64,000 nucleotides of DNA, taken from assembly GCA_913043255.1 (NCBI GenBank), contig CAJWLK010000003.1, positions 124,001 through 188,000 on the forward strand, given 5' to 3'. The notes beneath the pieces were generated by a model. The model saw only the letters and a list, made by a program, of their open reading frames with translations, was not told where the DNA came from and ran no database searches. The stretch is from an uncultured Gemmatimonadota bacterium (GTDB lineage Bacteria > Gemmatimonadota > Gemmatimonadetes > Palauibacterales > Palauibacteraceae). Shown here one piece after another: positions 1 to 7,546 of this stretch (position 1 is its first letter; the number at the start of each line of letters is the position of its first letter). The position numbers were made by a program, and so were the translations under genes.

Positions 1-741
1 GATTGCATCGACATCAAGCGGGCGAACGGTGCGAAGATCTAGGACCTCTACCTCGATACCCTCTTCCGACAGCTTTTGTGCGGCTGCAATCGACTGGTGC
101 ACCATCTTCGAATGACATACTACTGTGACATCCGCCCCGGATCTTTTCACCTCGGCTTTTCCTAATGGTGTCAAATATTCTTCGTCGGGAACCTCGTCTT
201 TAACGAGGTTGTACATGATCTCGCTCTCTATGAAGATTACTGGATCATTGTCTCGTATCGCGCTCTTTAGGAGTCCCTTGGCATCTTTCGCTGTGGATGG
301 TGCAACAACCTTCAGGCCGGGAACGTAGCTGTACCACGGTTCAGGTGACTGCGAGTGTTGGGCTCCGAGTTGTAGCGCCGCCCCACCTGGGCCACGGAAC
401 ACGATCGGTACGTTGTATTGTCCTCCTGACATCTGATACATCTTCGCGGCCGCATTAATGACTTCATCGATGGCCAGTAATGCGAAATTCCATGTCATAA
501 ATTCTACAATGGGTCGGAGGCCAGTCATTGCGGCCCCGACTCCAAGGCCAGCAAAGCCAAGCTCGGCTATGGGGGCATCGCGAATGCGCCATTCTCCGAA
601 TTGATCTAAAAGTCCTTTAGTGACTTTGTAGGCGCCGTCATACTCCCCGACCTCTTCGCCAATGACAAAGACGGAATCATCGCGTTTCATTTCCTCACAG
701 ATGGCGTCGTTGAGAGCTTCGCGATACGAAAGAACCGGCAT
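1..741 (-). CDS. pdhB: Pyruvate dehydrogenase E1 component, beta subunit (3' end cut by window edge)
   Basis: The reverse strand from 741 down to base 1 is open for 247 codons and runs off the window. The protein begins MPVLSYREALNDAICEEM and carries the usual E1-beta features: an early GEEVGEYDGAYKVTKGL stretch, the PIAELGFAGLGVGAAM segment, and the start of the C-terminal transketolase domain. E1 beta pairs with E1 alpha to decarboxylate pyruvate with thiamine diphosphate and acetylate the E2 lipoyl domain, in the cytoplasm. Its ATG overlaps the pdhA stop as ATGA, so the two subunits are translationally coupled. It could serve another short 2-oxo acid, but the adjacent lipA favours pyruvate dehydrogenase. 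Confidence 0.92.
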   Translation of the reverse strand, partial: MPVLSYREALNDAICEEMKRDDSVFVIGEEVGEYDGAYKVTKGLLDQFGEWRIRDAPIAELGFAGLGVGAAMTGLRPIVEFMTWNFALLAIDEVINAAAKMYQMSGGQYNVPIVFRGPGGAALQLGAQHSQSPEPWYSYVPGLKVVAPSTAKDAKGLLKSAIRDNDPVIFIESEIMYNLVKDEVPDEEYLTPLGKAEVKRSGADVTVVCHSKMVHQSIAAAQKLSEEGIEVEVLDLRTVRPLDVDAI

Positions 742-1832
742 CAAGAAAACTCCTTCCGCCAAGCATCGCGTCGTCGTAGATCATCCGGATAGCGGTCTGA
801 GTAGATGTATTGATAGATGGTGTCATGGTCTGGGAAAGGACTGTTATCCGCGAATTCGGCGGCAGCTTCACAGACGGTGATCATCTCTTGATCGATCTCG
901 TCGTATTCTTCTTCGGTGAGTCGGCCGGCATCGATCATGAGTTGGCTAAAACCTAGGATCGGATCATCAGAGCGCCACTTCTCGACTTCTTCTTTTGTTC
1001 GGTACGTGCCGTGCGAAGGATCGGCCATAGAGTGTCCCATATAACGAAAGCACTTCGCCTCGATAAATGTTGGGAGCTTCTCTGTCCTGCCACGATCGAT
1101 TGCTTCTTCCACCACCTGTCGCACAGCGAGGACATCCATTCCGTCGACGTCGATCGAGGTCAGTCCATCGTAGGCAAGGCCGCGGTCCTTGAGTTCCTTT
1201 ACTGCAGCAACTCGTTGAACGTCGGTTCCCATTCCGTACTGGTTGTTCTCAAGCAAAAATACGACAGGGAGTTTCCAACGGGCTGCCATGTTCATTGACT
1301 CATGAAATGCTCCAATATTTACAACCGAGTCGCCGAAGAAACATAGGCAGACCTGTTCTTCCCCCTGATATCGAATGGTGTAACCGACACCGACAGCAAG
1401 CGGTAGGTGGGAACCTACGATCCCGTGGCCGCCCATAAAGTTGAGCGACTTGTCAAACATATGCATCGAGCCGCCATAACCCTTCGAGCAACCATCTACG
1501 CGTCCGTACAATTCCGCCATCACGGCATTGGGGCTCATCCCACGCACGAGGGCTTGAGCGTGGTCCCGGTATGCTGTAATAACATAATCATCAGGTCGCA
1601 GCGCGGTGATAGCTCCTACGGCAACTGCCTCTTGGCCCGTGTAGAGATGGCAGAATCCACCGATCTTCCCGGTTTGGTAGACCTCTGCCGCTTTCTCCTC
1701 GAACCGGCGTGAGACAATCATTAACCGTAAGACTTCGATGCATTCTTCCGTTGAAAGACCGAGGAAATCTGGGGTCGCTCTTTCTTGATTGCCTGTCGGA
1801 GAGGTTAGAAACTCTTCGGACTTGACTGTCAT
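741..1832 (-). CDS. pdhA: Pyruvate dehydrogenase E1 component, alpha subunit
   Basis: The 363-residue protein has the normal E1-alpha length and layout. The thiamine diphosphate motif starts at GDSVVN (about residues 167-172) and continues to ENNQYG near 195-200; the YRDHAQAL segment near 88-95 and the YGGSMHMF phosphorylation-loop-like segment near 119-126 are typical of the pyruvate-type enzyme. With PdhB it forms the heterotetrameric E1 that feeds acetyl groups to lipoylated E2. It lies 45 bases after lipA and overlaps pdhB by four bases, so lipA-pdhA-pdhB looks like one transcript. The E2 and E3 genes are not in the visible part. Confidence 0.93.
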   Translation of the reverse strand: MTVKSEEFLTSPTGNQERATPDFLGLSTEECIEVLRLMIVSRRFEEKAAEVYQTGKIGGFCHLYTGQEAVAVGAITALRPDDYVITAYRDHAQALVRGMSPNAVMAELYGRVDGCSKGYGGSMHMFDKSLNFMGGHGIVGSHLPLAVGVGYTIRYQGEEQVCLCFFGDSVVNIGAFHESMNMAARWKLPVVFLLENNQYGMGTDVQRVAAVKELKDRGLAYDGLTSIDVDGMDVLAVRQVVEEAIDRGRTEKLPTFIEAKCFRYMGHSMADPSHGTYRTKEEVEKWRSDDPILGFSQLMIDAGRLTEEEYDEIDQEMITVCEAAAEFADNSPFPDHDTIYQYIYSDRYPDDLRRRDAWRKEFS

Positions 1833-1877
1833 GAATTTATTCGTCCATCAAGTATAAAGGGTTTCCGGATGACCTTT

Positions 1878-2840
1878 TCATTGCGGTGGAGCATCTGACT
1901 CCCCTCCGTTATCCATCTGAGAACTGGCCAAGCGTGCTTTCAGTTCCATGACTTGCTCACGTGCATGGTAGCTGGAACGCACCAATGGGCCACTCTCTAC
2001 ATGCATGAATCCTTTTTCCTCACCTACCTTCGCCCAGTTTTCAAATTCCTGAGGAGAGACATAACGGTCGATCGGAAGGTGGTCCTTCGATGGTCTGAGG
2101 TATTGACCGATCGTGAGAATTTGGACGCCTACATTGAGCGCGTCTATCATAAACTCCTCAATATCGTCAGCTGTCTCACCCAGTCCCAACATAATGCCGG
2201 TTTTGATAAGAGTCTCGTCGTCCATTTCGCGCCCGGTTCTAAGGACGTCTAGTGAGCGTTGGTATCGGCCTCCTGGACGTGCAGTACGGTGCAAGCGACG
2301 AACGGTTTCCATGTTGTGGTTAAATATCTCAGGTTTCGCAGCAATCACAGTTTTAATCGCATCGATATTGCCCCGAAAATCGGGCGTGAGAACTTCAATT
2401 GAACATTCCGGGCGTCGAGATCTGATTTCTCGGATCATCTCCGCAAATATCCATGCCCCTCCGTCTGGCAAATCGTCACGATCAACTGATGTGATCACAC
2501 AGTGGTTTAGCTTTAGCTTGTCGATTGCTTCAGCCACTCTCCGTGGTTCGTCTTCATCGAGAACGTCCGGGCGTCCATGCGCGATCGCGCAATATGGACA
2601 GTTCCGGGTACACACATCGCCCATAATCAAGAAAGTTGCCGTCCCTGATTCCCAGCACTCGCCGATGTTTGGGCACTGTGCCTCTTCGCACACAGAATTG
2701 AGTTCCAGCCCGTTCATCAGCTTCTTTAGGCGTGCGTAGTTGCCTCCTCCCGGTGCTCGCACCTTGAGCCACCGAGGCTTTTGCGCTGGCCACGCCACAG
2801 TCGCTTTCGGCGATTCCTTTATGACGCTGAGTGTTTTCAC
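1878..2840 (-). CDS. lipA: Lipoyl synthase
   Basis: A 320-residue radical-SAM enzyme that inserts two sulfur atoms into protein-bound octanoyl groups to make the lipoyl cofactor used by E2 proteins. Both iron-sulfur sites are visible: the auxiliary cluster cysteines C51, C56 and C62 and the radical-SAM CX3CX2C triad C77, C81 and C84 (CTRNCPYC). The C-terminal RSSYHA segment, whose serine ligates the auxiliary cluster in characterised LipA proteins, is also present. It is the first gene of the presumed lipA-pdhA-pdhB unit, so cofactor synthesis is placed with an enzyme complex that needs it. The 5' region holds a strong hairpin described separately. Confidence 0.96.
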   Translation of the reverse strand: MKTLSVIKESPKATVAWPAQKPRWLKVRAPGGGNYARLKKLMNGLELNSVCEEAQCPNIGECWESGTATFLIMGDVCTRNCPYCAIAHGRPDVLDEDEPRRVAEAIDKLKLNHCVITSVDRDDLPDGGAWIFAEMIREIRSRRPECSIEVLTPDFRGNIDAIKTVIAAKPEIFNHNMETVRRLHRTARPGGRYQRSLDVLRTGREMDDETLIKTGIMLGLGETADDIEEFMIDALNVGVQILTIGQYLRPSKDHLPIDRYVSPQEFENWAKVGEEKGFMHVESGPLVRSSYHAREQVMELKARLASSQMDNGGESDAPPQ

Positions 2841-2914
2841 GCTGAAAGGTTCTCCCTGTGGTTTGCGAAGGTCTTTATCGCCGCAAGAACTTTATGATAT
2901 ACATTTAGGACAGG

Positions 2915-2956
2915 TTTCTTAGTTCCGCCCAACCAGCTTCAGGCGGAACTAAGAAA
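2915..2956. repeat. Perfect 15-bp inverted repeat (hairpin) with 12-base loop
   Basis: TTTCTTAGTTCCGCC at 2915-2929 is exactly complementary to GGCGGAACTAAGAAA at 2942-2956, leaving a loop of 12 bases. It sits about 75 bases upstream of the lipA start, between two divergent genes, so it is not placed as an ordinary 3' terminator. It could be a 5' leader structure, an operator, or a short dispersed palindromic element; nothing in the sequence decides among these. Confidence 0.75.
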
Positions 2957-2984
2957 GATACTGGGTCTCCATTCGGTATCCAAC

Positions 2985-3014
2985 ACGGGACCGTAAACGA
3001 CGGGACCGTAAACG
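2985..3014. repeat. 15-bp tandem direct duplication
   Basis: The unit ACGGGACCGTAAACG occurs at 2985-2999 and again immediately at 3000-3014 with no mismatch. It lies in the lipA/ferredoxin intergenic region, and may be a replication-slippage duplication or a pair of protein-binding half sites. Confidence 0.7.
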
Positions 3015-3180
3015 CTCGGAAGCAAGATGTACTTGGCAAGATCATCATACTACTGTTCAGTGCGGCCCGGCAGTCCGTATCGTGATGCGCATGCCTTTCA
3101 TTGGTAAAAGTGCAAAGGTAGACCTGGTCCAAATAGAAGATAGATTGCTCAGCCCTCATAGCTCCGGTATTTTCTCGGCC

Positions 3181-3426
3181 ATGACATATATCATCACGCA
3201 GCCCTGTATCGAAGAGAACGACGCGTCGTGTGTCGACGTGTGCCCAGTTGATTGTATTTATGAGGGGGAAGATCAGTTTTTCATTCACCCTGAAGAGTGC
3301 ATCGATTGTGGCGCGTGCGTTCCGGAGTGCCCGGTCGAGGCAATTTATCCTGACGATGAAGTGCCCGACCAATGGAAGGATTTTACGGCCAAGAATTACA
3401 AACATTTTGACGTGCCACTACCGTAG
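3181..3426 (+). CDS. Seven-iron-type ferredoxin (3Fe-4S/4Fe-4S)
   Basis: The 81-residue protein starts [14 protein letters not shown] at the ATG at 3181; the longer upstream frame has no ferredoxin similarity. The cysteine pattern is C9-X7-C17-X3-C21-P for the first cluster and C40-X2-C43-X2-C46-X3-C50-P for the second. The X7 gap in the first motif is typical of FdxA-like ferredoxins with one 3Fe-4S and one 4Fe-4S cluster. It is acidic and cytoplasmic and would carry single electrons at low potential. The partner cannot be told from the neighbours; lipA next door is one enzyme that needs reductant, but that link is speculative. Confidence 0.93.
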   Translation: MTYIITQPCIEENDASCVDVCPVDCIYEGEDQFFIHPEECIDCGACVPECPVEAIYPDDEVPDQWKDFTAKNYKHFDVPLP

Positions 3427-3551
3427 TAGATGTTGTTTGGTGGGGCAGTCTCAATAGGGCGAATTGTTTCTGAAGGTCGAGCTTTTTCCTTAGTTACTCT
3501 TTCGCTATTCGAAGTATAGGTGCAACCCGAACGTAAAGGCGTGGCTAAGTC

Positions 3552-3812
3552 ATGTTACGGGTTATAGATGTTGATGGGTTCGATTACGAGGTGCTCGCGC
3601 TCCCTGAGGAAGCCGAACACGCGGGGGATGATGATTGGCATTATGCGAAAATTCGTTTTGAGCCGGTCGGTCACCATGAATATGCTGCACGTGAAGCTTG
3701 GCTCCGCTTAGAAGAAGACATTCCTGCTCGTAGTGTGCTAGATCAATACGAGGATGATTACCTGGTCGAAATCTTCCTGGTCTCCGAAGAAGTGAGTGGG
3801 GATAAAGGGTAG
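3552..3812 (+). CDS. Small acidic protein of unknown function
   Basis: An 86-residue protein starting MLRVIDVDGFDYEVLALPEE. I do not recognise the family. It is strongly acidic, has no signal peptide or membrane segment, and its alternation of short charged and hydrophobic stretches suggests a small soluble alpha/beta fold. It lies between the ferredoxin and the DUF4031-like gene on the same strand, but gaps of more than 100 bases on either side leave an operon unproven. Codon use looks like that of the neighbours, which supports it being real. Confidence 0.65.
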   Translation: MLRVIDVDGFDYEVLALPEEAEHAGDDDWHYAKIRFEPVGHHEYAAREAWLRLEEDIPARSVLDQYEDDYLVEIFLVSEEVSGDKG

Positions 3813-3939
3813 TAGAGGGGCGTGCATTGTGCGCCCATCCTTAACAGTGAATACGTAGCTTGGAAACGATATTTTTGGAGTAAAGGCCTAGGCAAAGATT
3901 CCTGGCTGCTCGCTTGACCAATGCGATTGAGGGCCCAGA

Positions 3940-4230
3940 TTGATTCGTTTTCACTACCACCGCTCCCGAAGAGATATCCCCAACCTGGGGATCGCTAAGG
4001 GTGATGGATTGTGTCACGTATACAGTGATACATCTCGGATAGAGCTAGAGAGTTGGGGGCGTTCGCATGGCCTCCGACCGGAGTGGATTCACGAAAGGAC
4101 TCTTCCTCATTTCGACGCGTTTGGGGATCGGCTGGCTTTGTGTGGAGATGGTGTTTCTGGGGCTGAACTGAAGGAGCACATTCGCGTGTGGCGTCAGATG
4201 CGTGGTGCCGCGGAGACGGCCAAAAAATAG
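3940..4230 (+). CDS. DUF4031-like protein
   Basis: A 96-residue soluble protein. The segment LCHVYSDTSRIELESWG followed by GLRPEWIHERTLPHFD resembles DUF4031 proteins, which share a histidine-containing 'H...aarIGL..eWf' core and a later 'pHYD'-like motif. Function is unknown. The TTG start at 3940 is preferred because GAGGG lies at 3929-3933, six bases upstream, and no in-frame ATG is available. It is convergent with the fused dehydrogenase gene that follows. Confidence 0.6.
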   Translation: MIRFHYHRSRRDIPNLGIAKGDGLCHVYSDTSRIELESWGRSHGLRPEWIHERTLPHFDAFGDRLALCGDGVSGAELKEHIRVWRQMRGAAETAKK

Positions 4231-4316
4231 TGATTGGGGAGTTCCTAAAAGCAGACTTCTACAAACGTTTGGTATTCCGTCTGTAAGGATCCAACCCAGA
4301 TGTGAGCTGGTGTAGA

Positions 4317-6491
4317 TTAATAGCTAGCCAGTTCGACCATGGCCTCAGCTAGATCGTCAACCTGCGGTAAAGTGGCGGTCTCAAGAGACGGTGCGTATCC
4401 GACGAAGGTGTCGGTGGATGTGACCCGACGTATTGGAGCGTCCAGCCATTCAAACAGTTCGTCTGCAAGGCGTGCTGAGATCTCGGCCCCAAAACCCCAT
4501 GATTTTGCGTCCTCGTAGGCCACCAGTACTCGGTTCGTCCGCAAAACCGATTCGCGTATTGTTTCCATGTCTAAAGGGTTTAACGAACGTAGGTCGATCA
4601 GATCTACACTTACGGGCTCACCGGCTTTATCTAGTTGCTTGATTGCTTTCCGTGCTCGTTCCACGAGAGCACCGTACGTCACCACGGTGATGTCGCTTCC
4701 GGACTCTACGATCCGAGCTTTTCCAAATGGAATCATGTAGTTCGGACCGGGATAAGGTGACTTGTTATATGTCTGGCGGTACAGGTGCTTGTGTTCGAGG
4801 AAAAGAACGGGATCATCGCACCGGATTGCAGTCCGCAGGAGTCCGTTTGCGTCGAGAGCGTTTGACGGACATATGACATGCATACCTGGGGTGTGGGTGA
4901 ATAACGATGCGCCGGTCTGAGAATGATAAATCGCGCCTCCCGTCAGATATCCTCCATAGGTGGTCCGAACCACTAGGGGGCATTTAAACGCACCATTTGA
5001 GCGCCACCGATAGGTAGCCACTTCGTTTCGAAGCTGATGATATGCTGGCCATATATAGTCGAAGAACTGTACTTCGGGGACAGGTTTGAGCCCACGGACC
5101 GCCATCCCAATTGCCCGTCCCACGATATTCGCTTCAGCGAGTGGTGAGTTGAACACACGATCGGACCCGAACTGTCGCTGTAGTCCGTTCGTAACCTTGA
5201 ACACCCCACCCTTACCCTTGACTTCTTCTAGGTTTTCTTCACGGCTCACATCGGCAACATCTTCTCCGAAAATCACTATACGCGGGTCGCGTTTCATCTC
5301 GTCGAGCAGGCACGCATTTAGGAGATCCACCATTGTGGTTGGTTCTCCCTCGAAGGCGGGTTCCGTCTCGAACTCGTCTGAAGTTGGATCGACTCCATGC
5401 GAGTACACATGTGTGTAAATGCTCTCTGGACTGGGCTGTGGGCGTTCAAGCGCTTGATCCGCCGCATCTGCCACTTCTTCCTCAACCTCTTCTTTGAGAG
5501 TCGTCAGTTCTGCTTGGTCGATTAGACCTTGATCGATGAGATACTCGCCAAATGTGAGCAGTGGATCACGGACGGCTTCTTCTTTTCGTTCATTTTCCGA
5601 TTTGTAGAGGCTTTCGTCGTCTGACATTGAGTGACTGTAGGGGCGGATCACATGTGCATGCACCAAAGCAGGTCCTCGTCCAGAACGACATCTTTCGACA
5701 GCTTTTTGCATGGCTGCATAACTGGCCAGCGGATCCGTTCCGTCTATCTCCTGGATCATTAAACCAGGGAAGCCGCTTACGAGCTTGGAGATGCTCCCTC
5801 CGGCTGTGTTGACTTCGACAGGGACAGAGATTGCGTATCCGTTATCCTCTACCAAGAAAATGATTGGCAGCGCAAGATTAGATGCGGTGTTGAGTGCCTC
5901 CCAGAATTCACCTTCCGAGGTGGTTCCATCTCCAGTGCAGACAAGTACTACCTCATCTTCAGCAACGTTGAGCCTTACCGTATCCGACTGGTCTATGGCC
6001 CTTATGTTTTGTGCGCGCTTGATAGCCTCAGCACAACCCACTGCCTGGTTAAACTGGGTGCCCGTAGGGCTCGACGCCGTGACGATTCTATAATCCGCGT
6101 GTCCAAAATGTCCTGGCATTTGGCGTCCGCCCGTCGCTGGGTCGTCGGCGGCACCGACAGCCTGCAGAAACATTTCATAAGGCGTCATGCCAAGCTCGAG
6201 TGCGAGAGCTCGATCTCGGTAATATGTGAAAAACCAGTCGTGCCCTGACCGAAGCGCTCGCCCTGCTGCGACTAGTGCCGCTTCATGTCCCGCACTCGAA
6301 ATCTGGAAGAAAATTTTGTTCTGACGTTTGAGCGCAATTTCCCGATCGTCCACCTTTCGGGATGTGTACATCGTTCGGTACATGGCAATGAGGTCTTCCG
6401 GTTGCAGATCGAGCCATTCCGAATTCGATGCTTCAGATATTACGCCATCGAGAGTAGCTGTTTGTTCTATAGGGGTAGCCATATCATCCAA
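4317..6491 (-). CDS. 2-oxo acid dehydrogenase E1, fused alpha and beta subunits (branched-chain type)
   Basis: One 724-residue polypeptide contains both halves of a thiamine diphosphate-dependent E1. Residues 1 to about 365 are the alpha domain, with GDG at 187-189 and EDNGYAIS following as the cofactor motif; about 385-724 is the beta domain, starting near [19 protein letters not shown] and containing the [12 protein letters not shown] segment. The closest families I recognise are branched-chain 2-oxoacid (2-oxoisovalerate) dehydrogenases, several of which are natural alpha-beta fusions. Substrate is inferred, not shown. It stands alone, without E2 or E3. Start may be the ATG at 6491 or the one at 6482, the latter with GGATGAT upstream. 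Confidence 0.88.
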   Translation of the reverse strand: MDDMATPIEQTATLDGVISEASNSEWLDLQPEDLIAMYRTMYTSRKVDDREIALKRQNKIFFQISSAGHEAALVAAGRALRSGHDWFFTYYRDRALALELGMTPYEMFLQAVGAADDPATGGRQMPGHFGHADYRIVTASSPTGTQFNQAVGCAEAIKRAQNIRAIDQSDTVRLNVAEDEVVLVCTGDGTTSEGEFWEALNTASNLALPIIFLVEDNGYAISVPVEVNTAGGSISKLVSGFPGLMIQEIDGTDPLASYAAMQKAVERCRSGRGPALVHAHVIRPYSHSMSDDESLYKSENERKEEAVRDPLLTFGEYLIDQGLIDQAELTTLKEEVEEEVADAADQALERPQPSPESIYTHVYSHGVDPTSDEFETEPAFEGEPTTMVDLLNACLLDEMKRDPRIVIFGEDVADVSREENLEEVKGKGGVFKVTNGLQRQFGSDRVFNSPLAEANIVGRAIGMAVRGLKPVPEVQFFDYIWPAYHQLRNEVATYRWRSNGAFKCPLVVRTTYGGYLTGGAIYHSQTGASLFTHTPGMHVICPSNALDANGLLRTAIRCDDPVLFLEHKHLYRQTYNKSPYPGPNYMIPFGKARIVESGSDITVVTYGALVERARKAIKQLDKAGEPVSVDLIDLRSLNPLDMETIRESVLRTNRVLVAYEDAKSWGFGAEISARLADELFEWLDAPIRRVTSTDTFVGYAPSLETATLPQVDDLAEAMVELASY

Positions 6492-6668
6492 AAAGTTATC
6501 GGGGAGGCTAGCGAGGGATTTTGTGCGGTATTACCTGCTATGCCTTCGAAGCGGTCCCGTTCAAGAATGGTCAGGTGAGCGTAAAGCTAGCCAAGAGAGG
6601 GGTCAAAGACCACCAATCGGCTATTCTTTGAATGTGATTTACTGTGTTTTACACCGCGTCGGATCTTT

Positions 6669-7358
6669 TTAAAACCCCACCTGTTGCAGGCGGCGAAGGG
6701 TTGGTCCCCGTGAATATTGATATTCAGAGGCTCGGTCTCCTTCTCCTGAATCCGGCATTAGCTGCATCAGGGCATGCAGCATTGATACAGCATAGTCAGC
6801 GAACGCTCTGTAAGGAGGTGCATGCTGAAATCCCCATATGCCTAGTGGACATAGCACTAGCCAACGGAGATCGCCGGCCAGTTCAAGTAGCTGTTCTTCA
6901 TCGATGGCCATGTCAGGCTCCCCCATCGCGATACGAGTGAGCCCTGCCATGAATAGTGCGGAAGCTTCCGGCGAGAGTAATTCGAGATCTGGGTAGCGTT
7001 CGAGAACTTCTGCGGCGAAGCGAGAGCCTTGCCGCGTTGGCTCGTCTGTTTCTCGTGCACGCGCCTCAATCCCCTCTGGAGAGGCAAGGCTTTCCGCCAC
7101 TTCGGTGGGTTGACCTTCTCCCAAAATCAACCATTCCAAACGAATTTCGGGGAATGCTCTCTTTAGAGCTGCGATGAAATCGGCTCGTGGAGCAGCACGC
7201 CGCGCCCTGTCCGCGGGCCGTTCGTAATTGGAAACTGTGCCGAGGCTGAGTTGTTCTTCAGCTACTAGTTCGGCGTTAATTCGTGCACGAAACTCCCGTA
7301 AAGACAACCCTTTCACGTTTTCTCGCAGGTGACGAAGTCTCTCGTGGACAGTGTTCAT
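6669..7358 (-). CDS. XRE-type DNA-binding regulator
   Basis: The N-terminal 65 residues (MNTVHERLRHLREN, then SLREFRARIN and SLGTVSNYER) form a Cro/CI-like helix-turn-helix in which SLGTVSNYE is the probable recognition helix. The next residues, PEIRLEWLILGEG, are the typical end of this domain. The C-terminal 150 residues match nothing I know and may be a sensor or oligomerisation part. The start at 7358 is chosen for the fit to the HTH family; ATG 7370 is an alternative, and neither has a clear ribosome site. The 18-bp palindrome over the start suggests self-repression. Confidence 0.75.
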   Translation of the reverse strand: MNTVHERLRHLRENVKGLSLREFRARINAELVAEEQLSLGTVSNYERPADRARRAAPRADFIAALKRAFPEIRLEWLILGEGQPTEVAESLASPEGIEARARETDEPTRQGSRFAAEVLERYPDLELLSPEASALFMAGLTRIAMGEPDMAIDEEQLLELAGDLRWLVLCPLGIWGFQHAPPYRAFADYAVSMLHALMQLMPDSGEGDRASEYQYSRGPTLRRLQQVGF

Positions 7359-7369
7359 AATAATGAACA
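7352..7369. promoter_or_regulatory. Palindromic operator candidate over the XRE regulator start
   Basis: TGTTCAT at 7352-7358 and ATGAACA at 7363-7369 are perfect inverted arms around the centre AATA. The element covers the regulator's start codon region and lies in the upstream region shared with the divergent DUF5916 gene. Symmetry and place fit a dimeric XRE-type repressor site; binding is inferred. Confidence 0.5.
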
Positions 7370-7546
7370 TAATGTGGGAAAGATTATTAAGAAAGCGCTA
7401 TGATAGTTTTAATCGTATAGTAACGGTGGTGAGGTTGCCATCGTGAGGGTGGACGAAGACATTGCTGTCCGCTGGAATACCACGTTCGTTCCGAACGGGT
7501 AAGATCCCATTCCGCATGACTGCTCAGATAAGGGAGCACGCCTAGT

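Larger units (their letters stand above)
2841..3180. other. Divergent intergenic region between lipA and ferredoxin
   Basis: This 340-base gap separates the divergent lipA and ferredoxin genes, so promoters for both are expected here. It holds a perfect 15-bp inverted repeat (2915-2956) and a 15-bp tandem duplication (2985-3014). I could not support a protein-coding gene in it. A longer open frame from 3082 simply extends the ferredoxin upstream with non-conserved residues. Confidence 0.6.

Noticed and set aside
2905-3405. Minus-strand open frame of 166 codons opposite the ferredoxin
   Set aside because: It is the shadow of the plus-strand ferredoxin and a hairpin region, with no family similarity; the cysteine pattern on the plus strand explains the sequence.
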